Shown here: positions 16,983-25,982 of the stretch, piece by piece
Position numbering within the stretch: position 1 is the stretch's first letter
How the letters are laid out: each line of letters opens with the position of its first letter
NCBI GenBank assembly: GCA_949879795.1
Contig: CATLBR010000003.1
Span: 89,475 to 153,474, forward strand
DNA: 64,000 bases
Direction: 5' to 3'
Source: an uncultured Hungatella sp.
GTDB lineage: Bacteria; Bacillota; Clostridia; Lachnospirales; Lachnospiraceae
Program-made: the position numbers and the translations under genes
Notes under the pieces: model-generated
The model's database searches: none
Told to the model about the DNA's origin: nothing
What the model saw: the letters and a program-made list of their open reading frames with translations, nothing else

Positions 16983-17413
16983 AAAAGGAGAACAATATCA
17001 CTATGGTTAAACGCTATGCCAATCTGGCTTTGATCTATTCGGTTATTGCCATGATATTCGGAGTCTTTTACAGGGAGTATACAAAATTCAGCCATTTTAC
17101 GGGGCGGACCAATCTTTCTGTCATGCACACCCATTATTTCCTGCTGGGAATGTTCTTTTTCTTCCTGCTGATGCTGGCGGAAAAAGTATTTTCCTTTTCT
17201 GATCATAACACCGGCAGGATCCTGGCAATCTACCAGGCAGGGCTGAACATCACAGGACTGGGCTTTCTCATGAGAGGCCTGACTCAGGTGTGGGGGAGTG
17301 AGCTGAGCAGAGGCCTGGACGCCTCTATCTCCGGAATCGCGGGCATCGGCCATATTTTGACCGGGGTCTGCATGGTGCTTTTTTTGCTGAAGATCAAAAA
17401 GAAAGCAGTCTGA
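16979..17413 (+). CDS. DUF2871 four-helix membrane protein
   Basis: A 144-residue membrane protein with four hydrophobic helices (about 14-30, 50-66, 84-98, 119-136) and conserved polar spots HTHYF in helix two. I place it in DUF2871 by resemblance. The layout resembles heme-copper-oxidase-like or small-molecule-sensing four-helix proteins, but the function is unknown. It is coupled to the TetR gene and is presumably its regulated target. Confidence 0.7.
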   Translation: MKKENNITMVKRYANLALIYSVIAMIFGVFYREYTKFSHFTGRTNLSVMHTHYFLLGMFFFFLLMLAEKVFSFSDHNTGRILAIYQAGLNITGLGFLMRGLTQVWGSELSRGLDASISGIAGIGHILTGVCMVLFLLKIKKKAV

Positions 17414-17414
17414 C

Positions 17415-17432
17415 ACTATGAAATTTATTAGT
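17415..17432. promoter_or_regulatory. Putative HxlR operator, site 2
   Basis: Identical 18 bases to site 1 (16329-16346), located 23 bases upstream of the -35 box of the flavin-fold gene, an activator-like position. Confidence 0.65.
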
Positions 17433-17454
17433 ATCTCATAAATTTGTTAATATC

Positions 17455-17483
17455 TTGCCGCCTGGAAGCCTGTTTTCTATAAT
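17455..17483 (+). promoter_or_regulatory. Promoter of the pyridoxamine-oxidase-fold gene
   Basis: TTGCCG, 17 bases, TATAAT, about 45 bases ahead of the start at 17528. Confidence 0.7.
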
Positions 17484-17527
17484 GGGTTCATCAGCTTCAA
17501 ATAAATTTTCAGGCGGAGGTAAATTTT

Positions 17528-17923
17528 ATGTTAAATGAGAATGTGACAAAACTGCTGAAAGAAAACATGTGGGATCTGGCTACCTGCCACGACGGAAACC
17601 CCAATGTGGTGCCGGTTGCCTTCAAGGATGTGACGGAAGATGGAAAACTTCTGGTAGGCGACGTGTTTCTTGAGACTACTCTGAAGAACATAGAGGCCAA
17701 TGACGGCAGGATCGCCGTCTCTGTGTATGACGGGAAAAATCTGGAAGGCTATCAGATCAAGGGAAAAGCGGAGTACCTGACCGAAGGCGATGTGGTCGCC
17801 GCCTTCAAGGCCATGGTGGAGAAGATGTTCAACGGTGCCGCCACAGCAAAAGGAGCGCTGGTCATCACCCCGGAGAAAGTCATCGTCACCACTCCCGGTT
17901 CCGAGAATAAAAAAGAATTGTAA
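17528..17923 (+). CDS. Pyridoxamine 5'-phosphate oxidase-fold flavoprotein
   Basis: A 131-residue split-barrel protein (WDLATCHDGNPNVVPVAF near residues 15-32, then GDVFLETTLKN). Such proteins bind FMN or F420-like cofactors and often serve in detoxification or redox sensing. GGCGGAGG precedes the ATG. A shared palindrome suggests control by the HxlR protein at 15862. There are no membrane segments. Confidence 0.85.
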   Translation: MLNENVTKLLKENMWDLATCHDGNPNVVPVAFKDVTEDGKLLVGDVFLETTLKNIEANDGRIAVSVYDGKNLEGYQIKGKAEYLTEGDVVAAFKAMVEKMFNGAATAKGALVITPEKVIVTTPGSENKKEL

Positions 17924-17939
17924 AAAACAGGTTTATGAC

Positions 17940-17971
17940 AAGCGGGGCAGGAAGGATCCTCTGCCCCGCTT
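17940..17971 (+). terminator. GC-rich hairpin after the flavin-fold gene
   Basis: AAGCGGGGCAG and CTGCCCCGCTT are perfect 11-bp arms, 16 bases after the stop codon. No T-run follows. Confidence 0.6.
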
Positions 17972-17985
17972 GCGCTGTGTCTGTG

Positions 17986-18239
17986 CCGCCCTCTACTCCT
18001 TTCCCCATGTAGATCAGTCCTCCCCTCCAGGCACAGAAGGCACAGCACCAGCATGGAGGGATCGATCTCCTTGCCGGCGAAGCTGACAATGATGGCTGCA
18101 GGGAGGGTGATCTTTAACACGATTTTAGAAAGCACATGAAAGTCCTCCGGCTTAAAAAATCCGACTCTCCTCAGACTGTAGCCCATAAAAATAATCCCGA
18201 AAAATATGCCGCTCTTGTCAATACCGCTGTCATTTCCAT
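17986..18239 (-). pseudogene. Decayed N-terminal copy of an AEC transporter
   Basis: From an ATG at 18239 the minus strand parallels the intact AEC gene at 38507-39424 for about 80 codons, including KIVLKITLPAAIIVSFAGK, and its upstream region also matches (GACCTGTTATATCA). A one-base deletion in the T-rich stretch near 18210 breaks the frame and another change follows near 18010. Homology ends at AAAGGAGTAGAGGGCGG (minus strand), a 17-base string that also occurs at the end of the monooxygenase gene (36938-36954). It occupies most of the gap 17924-18308. Confidence 0.8.
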
Positions 18240-18308
18240 CTTCTGACTCCTCCCTTTTCCTGACCTGTTATATCACGGTTTGGGGGAGATTGCAAGATGA
18301 AAGCATTA

Positions 18309-19733
18309 TCAATGATAATACGCTCTCAGCGCATCCCAGTCCGTACCATCCGGCAGATAGTAGTATTGGACCTCTGTCCTGTCATACAGCGGAACCAGTT
18401 TCAGAAACCGGTCCGACAGGGTGATGGACAGCAGACCCTCCGGGGTGTGAAGCAGCAGGGCCAGGGATGGCTCTTGCCCGTCAAAGGAGTAGTTCCCTGA
18501 AATGCGCTCCATGGGCTGGGCGGACAGATAGCGGTGCAGAGCCGCCTCATCGATACAGGTCAGATCATCCCAGTTTGTGCTCATCAGGCCATACTGCTCC
18601 AGAGGCCGGGACCGGTAGATCACGTCGGCCCCCGTGCTCTCCTCCCAGGCAAGGGCCACATAACCGCAGCTCATACACAGCAGGAAAAATATAAGCCCGA
18701 CCACCAGTGCGCCCGAGGGCTTTTTCTCCGGGTTAACCACGTTTTTCAGCCGGTAGCGCAGGGCGCCCGCGGAGGCGGACAGACAGGTGGTGAAGCCCTT
18801 CTCGTCTCCGGCGGTCTTTAAGAGCAATTCCGCATATCGGCGTTTGTCCTCATGGCCGGAATCCAGCAGTACGGTCTCATCGCAGCTCAGCTCCAGATCC
18901 TCGGAACTCCTTCTCACGGCCATCCACATGAGGGGATTGAACCAGCACATAGCCGAACAAAATACAAGAAAGAATTTATTCCAGGAATCCTCCCGGCCGA
19001 TATGGACCAGCTCGTGGCGGAAGATGAGGGACAGTTCTTCAGGAGTATAGTCTCTCTCCGGCAGCACCACCCGGACAGACCGCCGGAACAGGCCCACGGA
19101 CAGGGGCGTTTTGAGTACAGGCGAAACTACCAGCCTGAACTTCGGCTTGTCAAACCGGGCATACTCTACTTCCTGACGCCATATAGCCAGAACCGCCGGA
19201 TCGGTAACCGGGAAGGCGTCCCGCAGGATACGTGCGCGGAAGATCAGATGGGAGAGGATATTCCCGCCCAGAACCGCCAGAAAACCAGTCAGCCACAGGG
19301 TCAGCAATATCTGTACCAGACGGAAAGGAGCCTCGATCACCCAGTAAGGTCCGGGCAGCCGCATATAGTTCATCTGGGTCACATAGAGATAATTGGGGAG
19401 CATCCACAGGACGGCGCAGGCCCGCGCACTGATATGCCGCCGCAAAAAGGGCAGGGCCGGCATCAGCAGAAGGTAATAGAAACAGATATGGAGAAACACC
19501 CCAAAGCAGAAAGTGACCGTAGTCCCCACAGCGGTTTTTGCATCACTCAGGATGAAGGAGCAGATCAAAAGAGCCAGTACGCAGGCGGGAAGCACTGAGC
19601 CGGAGATATAAGGCAGATACCGCTGACGGCTGCCATCCCCATCCCTGTCCCGGCTCCGGTCAAAGATCCCCCAGGCAAATACCGCACTGAAGATCAGCGC
19701 CATCACTCCCCTGATGAGAAGTTCTGATGTCAT
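18309..19733 (-). CDS. BlaR1/MecR1-type M56 sensor metalloprotease
   Basis: A 474-residue membrane protein with four N-terminal helices and the M56 zinc motif RHELVHIGRED near residue 240, then CDETVLLD. The C-terminal extracellular part is about 110 residues, much shorter than the penicillin-binding sensor of BlaR1, so the signal is unlikely to be a beta-lactam by the same mechanism. Its start overlaps the BlaI-type gene by four bases. It is expected to inactivate that repressor by proteolysis when triggered. Confidence 0.88.
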   Translation of the reverse strand: MTSELLIRGVMALIFSAVFAWGIFDRSRDRDGDGSRQRYLPYISGSVLPACVLALLICSFILSDAKTAVGTTVTFCFGVFLHICFYYLLLMPALPFLRRHISARACAVLWMLPNYLYVTQMNYMRLPGPYWVIEAPFRLVQILLTLWLTGFLAVLGGNILSHLIFRARILRDAFPVTDPAVLAIWRQEVEYARFDKPKFRLVVSPVLKTPLSVGLFRRSVRVVLPERDYTPEELSLIFRHELVHIGREDSWNKFFLVFCSAMCWFNPLMWMAVRRSSEDLELSCDETVLLDSGHEDKRRYAELLLKTAGDEKGFTTCLSASAGALRYRLKNVVNPEKKPSGALVVGLIFFLLCMSCGYVALAWEESTGADVIYRSRPLEQYGLMSTNWDDLTCIDEAALHRYLSAQPMERISGNYSFDGQEPSLALLLHTPEGLLSITLSDRFLKLVPLYDRTEVQYYYLPDGTDWDALRAYYH

Positions 19734-20107
19734 AGGGCCCCCCTCTCCAGGAGCTCCCGCAGCTGCGTCAGTTCCTCTTTGGTCAGCCCGCTGTCACACA
19801 GAGCCGCGGCAAAGGCGGGCAGGCTTCCGCCGCAGACCTTCTCCACAAAGCTCCGGCTCTGCTGTGCAAGATAGTCCTGCCTTGCAATCAGCGGGATATA
19901 TCGGGCGCTGCGGCCTTCCTTTTGAATCTGAACAAACCCTTTTTCTGACAGGCGCGCAAGCACGGTCAAGAGGGTGGTCGGCGCCATGGGGTGAGTATCT
20001 TTCAGGATTTCATTGATGTCTGTCCGGGCCGCCGGAGACTCACAGGCCCATATGGCCTGCATCACCTCCAGCTCCGTATCCGGCAGACGGCGGATGGTAA
20101 TTCCCAT
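19730..20107 (-). CDS. BlaI/MecI/CopY-family repressor
   Basis: A 125-residue winged-helix repressor (LPDTELEVMQAIWAC at residues 8-22, then TTLLTVLARLSEKGFV). It precedes and overlaps the M56 protease gene, the standard BlaI-BlaR1 pair. Two palindromic sites in its promoter suggest autoregulation. No beta-lactamase or other obvious target lies next to it. Confidence 0.92.
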   Translation of the reverse strand: MGITIRRLPDTELEVMQAIWACESPAARTDINEILKDTHPMAPTTLLTVLARLSEKGFVQIQKEGRSARYIPLIARQDYLAQQSRSFVEKVCGGSLPAFAAALCDSGLTKEELTQLRELLERGAL

Positions 20108-20124
20108 AGAAGCAGTCTCCTTTC

Positions 20125-20164
20125 TCTACAAACGTAGAATATATCTTTATTCTACAACTATAGA
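20125..20164. promoter_or_regulatory. Tandem BlaI-type operators
   Basis: TCTACAAACGTAGA (20125-20138) and TCTACAACTATAGA (20151-20164) are two dyads starting 26 bases apart upstream of the repressor gene, resembling the paired TACA/TGTA-type sites of this family. Confidence 0.7.
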
Positions 20165-20173
20165 GCAAAAATG

Positions 20174-22204
20174 TCAAGCCTCCCATCTCTCCTTCATAAG
20201 CTGAAAGATCTCCTCATCGGTCAGATGGTTTTCCATATTGAGAATCAGCAGAACCCTCCGGTCCTTTTCCGAATAGAGAAACTCCCTCTGCCAGAGATAA
20301 TAGTGGGGTCCGTCGTCCAGGGTACGAATCCAGGCCATCAGTCCTCCAAGAACCCAGGCCGTCTGTTTTAAGTCCGTCAGACACTCGTTGGCATAGAATC
20401 CCAGCCATTTTCCGTGTTCCCTGGCCCTCATAGCCTCGTTGGCCTTCTGATAACATTCCGCCGCTTTTCCCACATGGTAGAAAGCCTTCTTAAGATCCCC
20501 TGCCAGAGCCTGCTCATATCCCATACAGAACTGACCGGCCCCTGTATAGCAGTACTGATAGATCTGTCCGTGGAGCAGCAGTCCGTCTCTGAAAACCACC
20601 TCCCCATGCTCCGGCAGACTCGCCGCCACCCTTTCACACTCCCTCACAAACCTGGTATAATTGTCCGTTCCCTGAAGACATAATCCCTTGTACCACTGCA
20701 CCTGCTCTGTGAGAGACCGGGTCTTCCCGGACCAGAAAAGCGCCTCTGCCGGTTCCTTTTTATCCTTCATCCACTGGGTGGCCAGGATCCTGGTCACATG
20801 ATTGCACAGCTGTTCTCCGCCGTGATCGTCCTCATGGGGGCCGTAGGACACCGCCGCCTGGAAATACCGCTCATAACACTCCTCCACCGCTTCTGCCAGA
20901 GAACCATAGAGTTCCAGATAATCCCGGATATAGGCCCTTAAATACTCCCTCCAGTCCGCCTTCCCATCTCTCCAGATCCGGGAAATCAGTCCCAGATAGA
21001 ACATGTGAGGCTTCACATTGGAACAATTGATCAGCCAGTAATCCTTCGCTCCCCGGCTCATCACCCTTTCCAGCTCCCCGCACACCAGCTCCGGAGAGTT
21101 GGGAAGCATGGTGATGTGGTTTGCCGCCTGGAGATCATAAAAAGACACATGATAATAAATCCCATGGCAGCCGTCTGTGTCCGTCTCTGACGGGAGTGAG
21201 GGGATCCGAGGGTTGTGATTCTCCTGCCTTCTCGACACCATCTTCCCGAATCCGTTGTCCGCCCAGATCCTGATCACGTCCTTTGGAAGCTTCAGACAGC
21301 CCTTCTGGTACAGCTCCATGGTCTCCCCGTAGAGATTGGTACAGCAGACTCCTTCCGGATCCTGTCTCTTCACCATCTGATACTGCTCTTCGATCAGATT
21401 TCCCATAAGCCGTCCCCTGTCCTCGTCTGAGGCGTACTCCGGATCATTTTCCCAGAAAGGGCAGTCTCCCTGTCCCCGAAATCCCAGGTTCCACACCACC
21501 TTCAGACTTTTCTGCTCCTCAAGTCCCTGCTCCCACAGCCCCCGGAACAATTTTCCGTTCTCCTTGTAGGAAGGATTCAAATCCGGATACACCCTGGCAA
21601 ACATGGGTGCTCCCAAAGGTTCCGCGTGGTGATGGGTGATGAAAAGCCCCATATCCGAGGCCAGCTGCCGGTACTTTTCGCTGTTCTTATCGGTCCCCGG
21701 GATCACCATGTTGCCGCCGCACCGCAGAAGAGCCTCCAGGGCCATGGCCCAGGGCTTCACCGGATCCCGGTCCACACTCCACCGGCTGATAAGCACCTCA
21801 TCATTGATGAACCATCCTCTCAAAGCCACCGCAAAAGGCCGGCTTCTCCTGTAAAATCCCTCCGGCACCTCAATCCGATCCTTTTTCTCAAACCTCTGAT
21901 CATTCCAGAACCAGAAATCATGAACTCCAAGGATCTCCCTGCTGACCCCGTAGATCCCGTACACGAAACCCAGCTCATCCCCCGCCAAAATCCGCAGTTC
22001 CTCGCCGCAGACCCGAAGCTCATAACACTCCCGCTCCATCCGGCCGTACTCCAGGACGATCCGGCCGCCTCCCTCTTCATCCGTCCGTGCCAGCACAAAT
22101 CCCATATCCCTCTTTAAGTGATCTGCAGCCCCCAGCACGGCCTTTGTATAGACTTCTTCGGGCAGACCGCTTAAGTCCACCCCAAAACCCTCCCTCAAAA
22201 TCAT
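20174..22204 (-). CDS. Glycoside hydrolase family 115 (alpha-glucuronidase type)
   Basis: A 676-residue enzyme. GH115 members remove (4-O-methyl-)glucuronic acid side chains from xylan or arabinogalactan. Family-like elements are GFVYGIYGVSREILGVHDFWFW near residues 80-100, the RGWFINDEVL motif near 130, HHHAEPLG near 195 and YYHVSFYD near 350. It has no signal peptide, so it acts on imported oligosaccharides. It is the last gene of the sugar locus, separated from the permeases by a type A hairpin. Acidic side-chain removal fits the esterase and importer upstream. Confidence 0.85.
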   Translation of the reverse strand: MILREGFGVDLSGLPEEVYTKAVLGAADHLKRDMGFVLARTDEEGGGRIVLEYGRMERECYELRVCGEELRILAGDELGFVYGIYGVSREILGVHDFWFWNDQRFEKKDRIEVPEGFYRRSRPFAVALRGWFINDEVLISRWSVDRDPVKPWAMALEALLRCGGNMVIPGTDKNSEKYRQLASDMGLFITHHHAEPLGAPMFARVYPDLNPSYKENGKLFRGLWEQGLEEQKSLKVVWNLGFRGQGDCPFWENDPEYASDEDRGRLMGNLIEEQYQMVKRQDPEGVCCTNLYGETMELYQKGCLKLPKDVIRIWADNGFGKMVSRRQENHNPRIPSLPSETDTDGCHGIYYHVSFYDLQAANHITMLPNSPELVCGELERVMSRGAKDYWLINCSNVKPHMFYLGLISRIWRDGKADWREYLRAYIRDYLELYGSLAEAVEECYERYFQAAVSYGPHEDDHGGEQLCNHVTRILATQWMKDKKEPAEALFWSGKTRSLTEQVQWYKGLCLQGTDNYTRFVRECERVAASLPEHGEVVFRDGLLLHGQIYQYCYTGAGQFCMGYEQALAGDLKKAFYHVGKAAECYQKANEAMRAREHGKWLGFYANECLTDLKQTAWVLGGLMAWIRTLDDGPHYYLWQREFLYSEKDRRVLLILNMENHLTDEEIFQLMKERWEA

Positions 22205-22252
22205 ACCAAAACCTCCTTTTTCTACATAAAATTTCGGAAGGCGACGGTGTGA

Positions 22253-22416
22253 GAAGATTGGGACCGTATATTCCCTCCAAAGCCTCCGTTATGCCAAACG
22301 TGCTCCGCTTAAGCCCAGTAAAGCAGAAAACACTCGGGCTGAGGGCCCTCCTGTTTTCTATGGTCTCAGCTCCGCGGCATAAATGGCTTTTCCGGGAATA
22401 TACGGTCCCAATCTTC
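22253..22416 (+). repeat. Type A hairpin repeat, copy 2 (complete)
   Basis: Perfect 23-bp arms at 22253-22275 and 22394-22416 enclose a 118-base core that matches copy 1 (15551-15663, opposite strand) through AAGCCCAGTAAAGCA, CACTCGGGC, GAGGGCCCTCCTGTTTT and ATGGTC. The arms match copy 1 at 16 of 23 positions; all seven differences are compensated on the partner arm. Inner pairing TTATGCC/GGCATAA replaces TACGCC/GGCGTA of copy 1. It fills the gap between the permease and GH115 genes. Confidence 0.85.
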
Positions 22417-22503
22417 AGCCAAGGTTCCCCTTCCGCAAGTATCTGCTCACTACCTCCGTCAGCCTCGCCACTATCTCAAACGCAAAACCCCCAACCTTTT
22501 TTC

Positions 22504-23355
22504 CTACCCCTTAATGCCATCCATTGCAATTCCGTCCACCAGATACCTCTGGAAGATGATAAAGAAGATGATGATCGGCAGAACGGAGATCACCGACATG
22601 GCGAACAGTCCGCCGTAGTTGTTGTAGGAGTTTGGATCCAGGTACATGTTCAGGGCCAGGGGGATGGTGAATTTCCTGGTGCTGTTCATGAAGATCAGGG
22701 GCTGGAAAAAGTCCTGCCAGATCCAGTAAAAGGCGAAGATGGATGAGGTGATGATGGAGGGCCTCACGATGGGCACCAGGATCTTGAAGAGGATCTGGAA
22801 TTTATTGCACCCGTCGATGGCCGCCGCCTCGTCCAGTTCTTTGGGGATCCCCCGGAAGAACTGCACCATGAGGAAGATGAAGAAGGCTCCCCCGAAAAAC
22901 CAGGGCAGCACCAGGGCGGCTCTGGTATCGATGAGCCCCACCTTTTTCAGGATGATGTACTGGGGCACCACCATGACCTGGGCCGGGATCATCATGGTCA
23001 TCATGACGCAGCCGAACCAGAAATTGGAAAACTTAAAGTCCAGTCTGGAGAAGGCATAGGCCGCCAGAAGGGAGGTTCCCACACAGCCTACCATGCCAAC
23101 TATGGTGACGATGGTGGAGTTTATGAAAAAGGTGATAAATTTCACGCCGCCGATTCCCTCAAAACCGCTTTTAAAGTTGGTTGCGATGTCCCACTCCTCG
23201 GGAATCAGGGAGTAGGTGTTGTGGAACATGGTGGCATTGCTCTTGAAGGAGCTGGCCAGAAGCCACACCAGCGGATAGATCATCAAAAGTCCAAGCAGGC
23301 AGGCGCCTACGTGAAATATGACCGAGTTCAGATTTCTCTTTGCGTGCATTCCCAT
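22504..23355 (-). CDS. CUT1 sugar ABC permease, MalG type
   Basis: A 283-residue inner-membrane permease with the EAA motif near ELDEAAAIDGCNKFQI and six membrane segments; the C-terminus VDGIAMDGIKG is typical of MalG-like subunits. The ATG at 23355 is preferred because GGAGGA within the last codons of the upstream permease gene serves as its ribosome site; an earlier in-frame ATG lacks one. It directly follows the stop of its partner permease. Confidence 0.93.
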   Translation of the reverse strand: MGMHAKRNLNSVIFHVGACLLGLLMIYPLVWLLASSFKSNATMFHNTYSLIPEEWDIATNFKSGFEGIGGVKFITFFINSTIVTIVGMVGCVGTSLLAAYAFSRLDFKFSNFWFGCVMMTMMIPAQVMVVPQYIILKKVGLIDTRAALVLPWFFGGAFFIFLMVQFFRGIPKELDEAAAIDGCNKFQILFKILVPIVRPSIITSSIFAFYWIWQDFFQPLIFMNSTRKFTIPLALNMYLDPNSYNNYGGLFAMSVISVLPIIIFFIIFQRYLVDGIAMDGIKG

Positions 23356-23356
23356 T

Positions 23357-24247
23357 TTATTCGTCTCCTCCTGTCTCATAGTAAACCCAGTTGTTCTGAG
23401 TCTTAAACAGCACTACCGTAAACACGGCGATGACAGCCACCAGGATCCAGGCCAGCGCACAGCTGTAGCCCATGTCAAAGTAATTGAAGGCCCTCCGGTA
23501 CAGATACAGCACGTAGGACAGGGTGGAATCCAGCGGTCCTCCGTCTGTGATGACGTAGCTCTCCGTAAATACCCGGAATCCGTTGATGATCTGTAAGATC
23601 AGGTTGAAGAAGATGGTGGGAGTCAGCATGGGGATGGTGATTCTGCTGAATGTCACCCAGCCGTTTGCTCCGTCCACTTTGGCCGACTCATAGAGGGAGC
23701 CGGGAATCTGCTTTAAGGCTGACAGAAAGATCAGCATGGAGGAACCGAACTGCCACACTCCCATGAGAACGATGACCCACAGGGCTGTCTTGGGATTGCC
23801 CACCAGGGACATCTTCTGATGGATTCCGAATACTTCCAGGATCGACATGACCACGCCTTTGTTTCCGAAGATCTGTTTCCACACCACGGACACCGCGATG
23901 CTTCCGCCGATGATGGAGGGCACATAGTAGAGAGTCCGGTAAAGCCCCAGACATTTGTGCTTCTTGTTGAGCAGCATGGCTACAAACAGGGCGAAGGCCA
24001 GACGCAGGGGAACCAGAATCAGCACGTAGGAAAATGTCACCTTCATGGCCTGGTAGAACATCTTATCCTGGGTAAAGGCTCTCATGTAATTGGCCAGCCC
24101 GATAAAGCTTGGGGTATTTAAGAGATTAAAATCCGTAAATGAGTAGTAGATGGAGATGAACATGGGGATCAGCCACATTCCAAAAAATCCGATCAGCCAC
24201 GGGGCCAGCAGCACATAGGCCACCTTATTGTCTTTGTATAGTTTCAC
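23357..24247 (-). CDS. CUT1 sugar ABC permease, MalF type
   Basis: A 296-residue permease with helices starting at AYVLLAPWLIGFFGMW and the coupling motif region LYESAKVDGANGW near residue 190. The start codon is GTG, after AAGGAGATCCCAAG. It lies between the receptor and the second permease gene; no ATPase is encoded, so a shared MsmK/UgpC-type ATPase elsewhere is expected. Confidence 0.93.
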   Translation of the reverse strand: MKLYKDNKVAYVLLAPWLIGFFGMWLIPMFISIYYSFTDFNLLNTPSFIGLANYMRAFTQDKMFYQAMKVTFSYVLILVPLRLAFALFVAMLLNKKHKCLGLYRTLYYVPSIIGGSIAVSVVWKQIFGNKGVVMSILEVFGIHQKMSLVGNPKTALWVIVLMGVWQFGSSMLIFLSALKQIPGSLYESAKVDGANGWVTFSRITIPMLTPTIFFNLILQIINGFRVFTESYVITDGGPLDSTLSYVLYLYRRAFNYFDMGYSCALAWILVAVIAVFTVVLFKTQNNWVYYETGGDE

Positions 24248-24271
24248 CTTGGGATCTCCTTCCTTTTAAAT

Positions 24272-24382
24272 AAGAGGACTGGTCATCAGTCCTCTTGGGG
24301 GCAATCACCCCGGGCCGTGCCCGATTCGGTCCGGCTGCCGCTTAAGGACGCCGAGCCGAATCGGTTCACAGGCCGGGTGATT
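24272..24382 (-). terminator. Two stem-loops between sugar receptor and permease genes
   Basis: AAGAGGACT/AGTCCTCTT (24272-24296) and a longer imperfect GC-rich stem with AATCACCC/GGGTGATT ends (24303-24382) lie between the receptor stop and the permease. As with the peptide receptor, they probably protect the receptor mRNA or attenuate read-through. Confidence 0.65.
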
Positions 24383-25787
24383 AGTTATTCCTGGCGAGAA
24401 TGGCATCTGCCTCCGCGCGGAAGGCAGCCGCTGCCTCTGCTGATGTGGCCTGACCGTAGAACACGCTGTAAGCCGCGTTCTTGAAGGCCTCGTTGACCTC
24501 GGACATACCTACCGGATCCGGAGCAGGAGTGCTGCCGCTTAATTCCGCAGCCGCATCTACATAGTCAAACATATCCTGCTGCTGGGCGGACATGGTTCCC
24601 GTGCCCACAAGATACTCACGGATCTTGGAGGACACCGGAGTTCCGCGCTCTGCCATGATGATGTCGTTGGCTTCCTCGGAGTTGATGAACCAGTCGATAA
24701 ATGCTGCCGCCTCATCCTTTACCTTGGAGGTCTCTGCCACGCTGAAGAACATTCCGGGCTTCAGCCACAGGCCTTTGCTGCCGCCTTCCAGCATGGGAGG
24801 TGTGGTCATCTTCAGAGTATCGTTGACAGCCGCCACCTTGGAGGTGTAGTTGTTCCACTCGAAGATGGAAGCCGCATCCCCGGTCACCACCGGTCCTGCC
24901 TCCTGACCCAGAGTCTGGATCTGAGCGTACTCGTCCGGGTTGGCAGCCATGCCGCCGTCCATCAATTCCTTCCACATGTCAAAATAATCGGCGCAGATGG
25001 CATCGTCCTTGTATCCAAGGGACTTCTTATCCTCGGAGAACAGGCTCTCTCCGTGCTCTCTCACCCAGTAATGGAAGATGTTGGTGTCATCGACAGGGCC
25101 TACGGCCGTTCCCAGCTTTCCGGTCTTGTCTTTTACGGTCTGGCACATGGTCTTAAAGTCGTCCCAGGTCCAGTCTGTGCCCGGCTCCGCGTAGTTTGCC
25201 TCTGCCAGAACGGAAGGGTTATACCCGGTGACCAGAGCGGAAGTCGAGAGAACCGCTCCCACCATCTTGCCGTCGATCTTTCCCGTATTTAAAAGGTTGG
25301 GGTCCACATTGGAGACATCGATGGTCCCATTGTCCATATAGGGCTGAAGGTCTGCCAGGGAACCGTTTTTCGCGTAAGTCGTGATATAGAGGTAATCCAT
25401 CTGAACGATGTCCGGCATGGAGCCTGACGCCGCCTGAGTAGACAGCTTCTCGAAATATCCGTCCCAGCCTGCCGGCATGGCCTCAAATGTCACGTTGGGG
25501 TGAAGCTCCGTGTAGGCATCCAGAAGTTTCTGAGTGTAATCATGGCGGCCCTGACCGCCCCACCAGGTGATCTTGATGGTCACGTTCTCTCCGCTTCCTG
25601 AGGATGGAGCTCCGGCTGCCGCCTGAGTGGTCTCTGCACCGCCCGCCGCTGTGGTCTGCGCCTGAGTGCCGCCTGCTGCCCCCGTGCTCTGGGATTCGCC
25701 CGAGCTTCCTGATCCGCAGCCTGCCGCGGTGCATGCCATGATACCTGCCATGGTAATCGCTGTAAGTCGTTTCCAGTTCTTTTTCAT
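24381..25787 (-). CDS. CUT1 sugar ABC substrate-binding lipoprotein
   Basis: A 468-residue family-1 receptor. The start is MKKNWKRL after AAAGGAGAGGAAAACG; the open frame extends 36 codons upstream through Arg/Lys-rich sequence without support. Lipobox CTAAGC, then a Ser/Gly/Thr-rich linker, then ITWWGGQGRHDY, which begins the periplasmic-binding fold. It is the first transport gene after the two-component pair, which probably controls it. Confidence 0.93.
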   Translation of the reverse strand: MKKNWKRLTAITMAGIMACTAAGCGSGSSGESQSTGAAGGTQAQTTAAGGAETTQAAAGAPSSGSGENVTIKITWWGGQGRHDYTQKLLDAYTELHPNVTFEAMPAGWDGYFEKLSTQAASGSMPDIVQMDYLYITTYAKNGSLADLQPYMDNGTIDVSNVDPNLLNTGKIDGKMVGAVLSTSALVTGYNPSVLAEANYAEPGTDWTWDDFKTMCQTVKDKTGKLGTAVGPVDDTNIFHYWVREHGESLFSEDKKSLGYKDDAICADYFDMWKELMDGGMAANPDEYAQIQTLGQEAGPVVTGDAASIFEWNNYTSKVAAVNDTLKMTTPPMLEGGSKGLWLKPGMFFSVAETSKVKDEAAAFIDWFINSEEANDIIMAERGTPVSSKIREYLVGTGTMSAQQQDMFDYVDAAAELSGSTPAPDPVGMSEVNEAFKNAAYSVFYGQATSAEAAAAFRAEADAILARNN

Positions 25788-25982
25788 CGTTTTCCTCTCC
25801 TTTTTCCTTTTTGGCATTGCCTCTGCTTCTTTTGCCGGCCGCCTTTTTTCTCTTGTCTCTGCTCTATGCTGTCTGGCGGCTGTTCTTGCTTTCATGGTCC
25901 CATTATACCTTCCATGCGTTGTTTGAAAAATGGATTAAAACGGGAAAAACTTGAAAAAAACCTACATTTTCACCAGACCTTT

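Noticed and set aside
18309..20107. Beta-lactam resistance regulator pair
   Set aside because: The BlaR1-type protein lacks a full penicillin-binding sensor and no beta-lactamase gene is adjacent.
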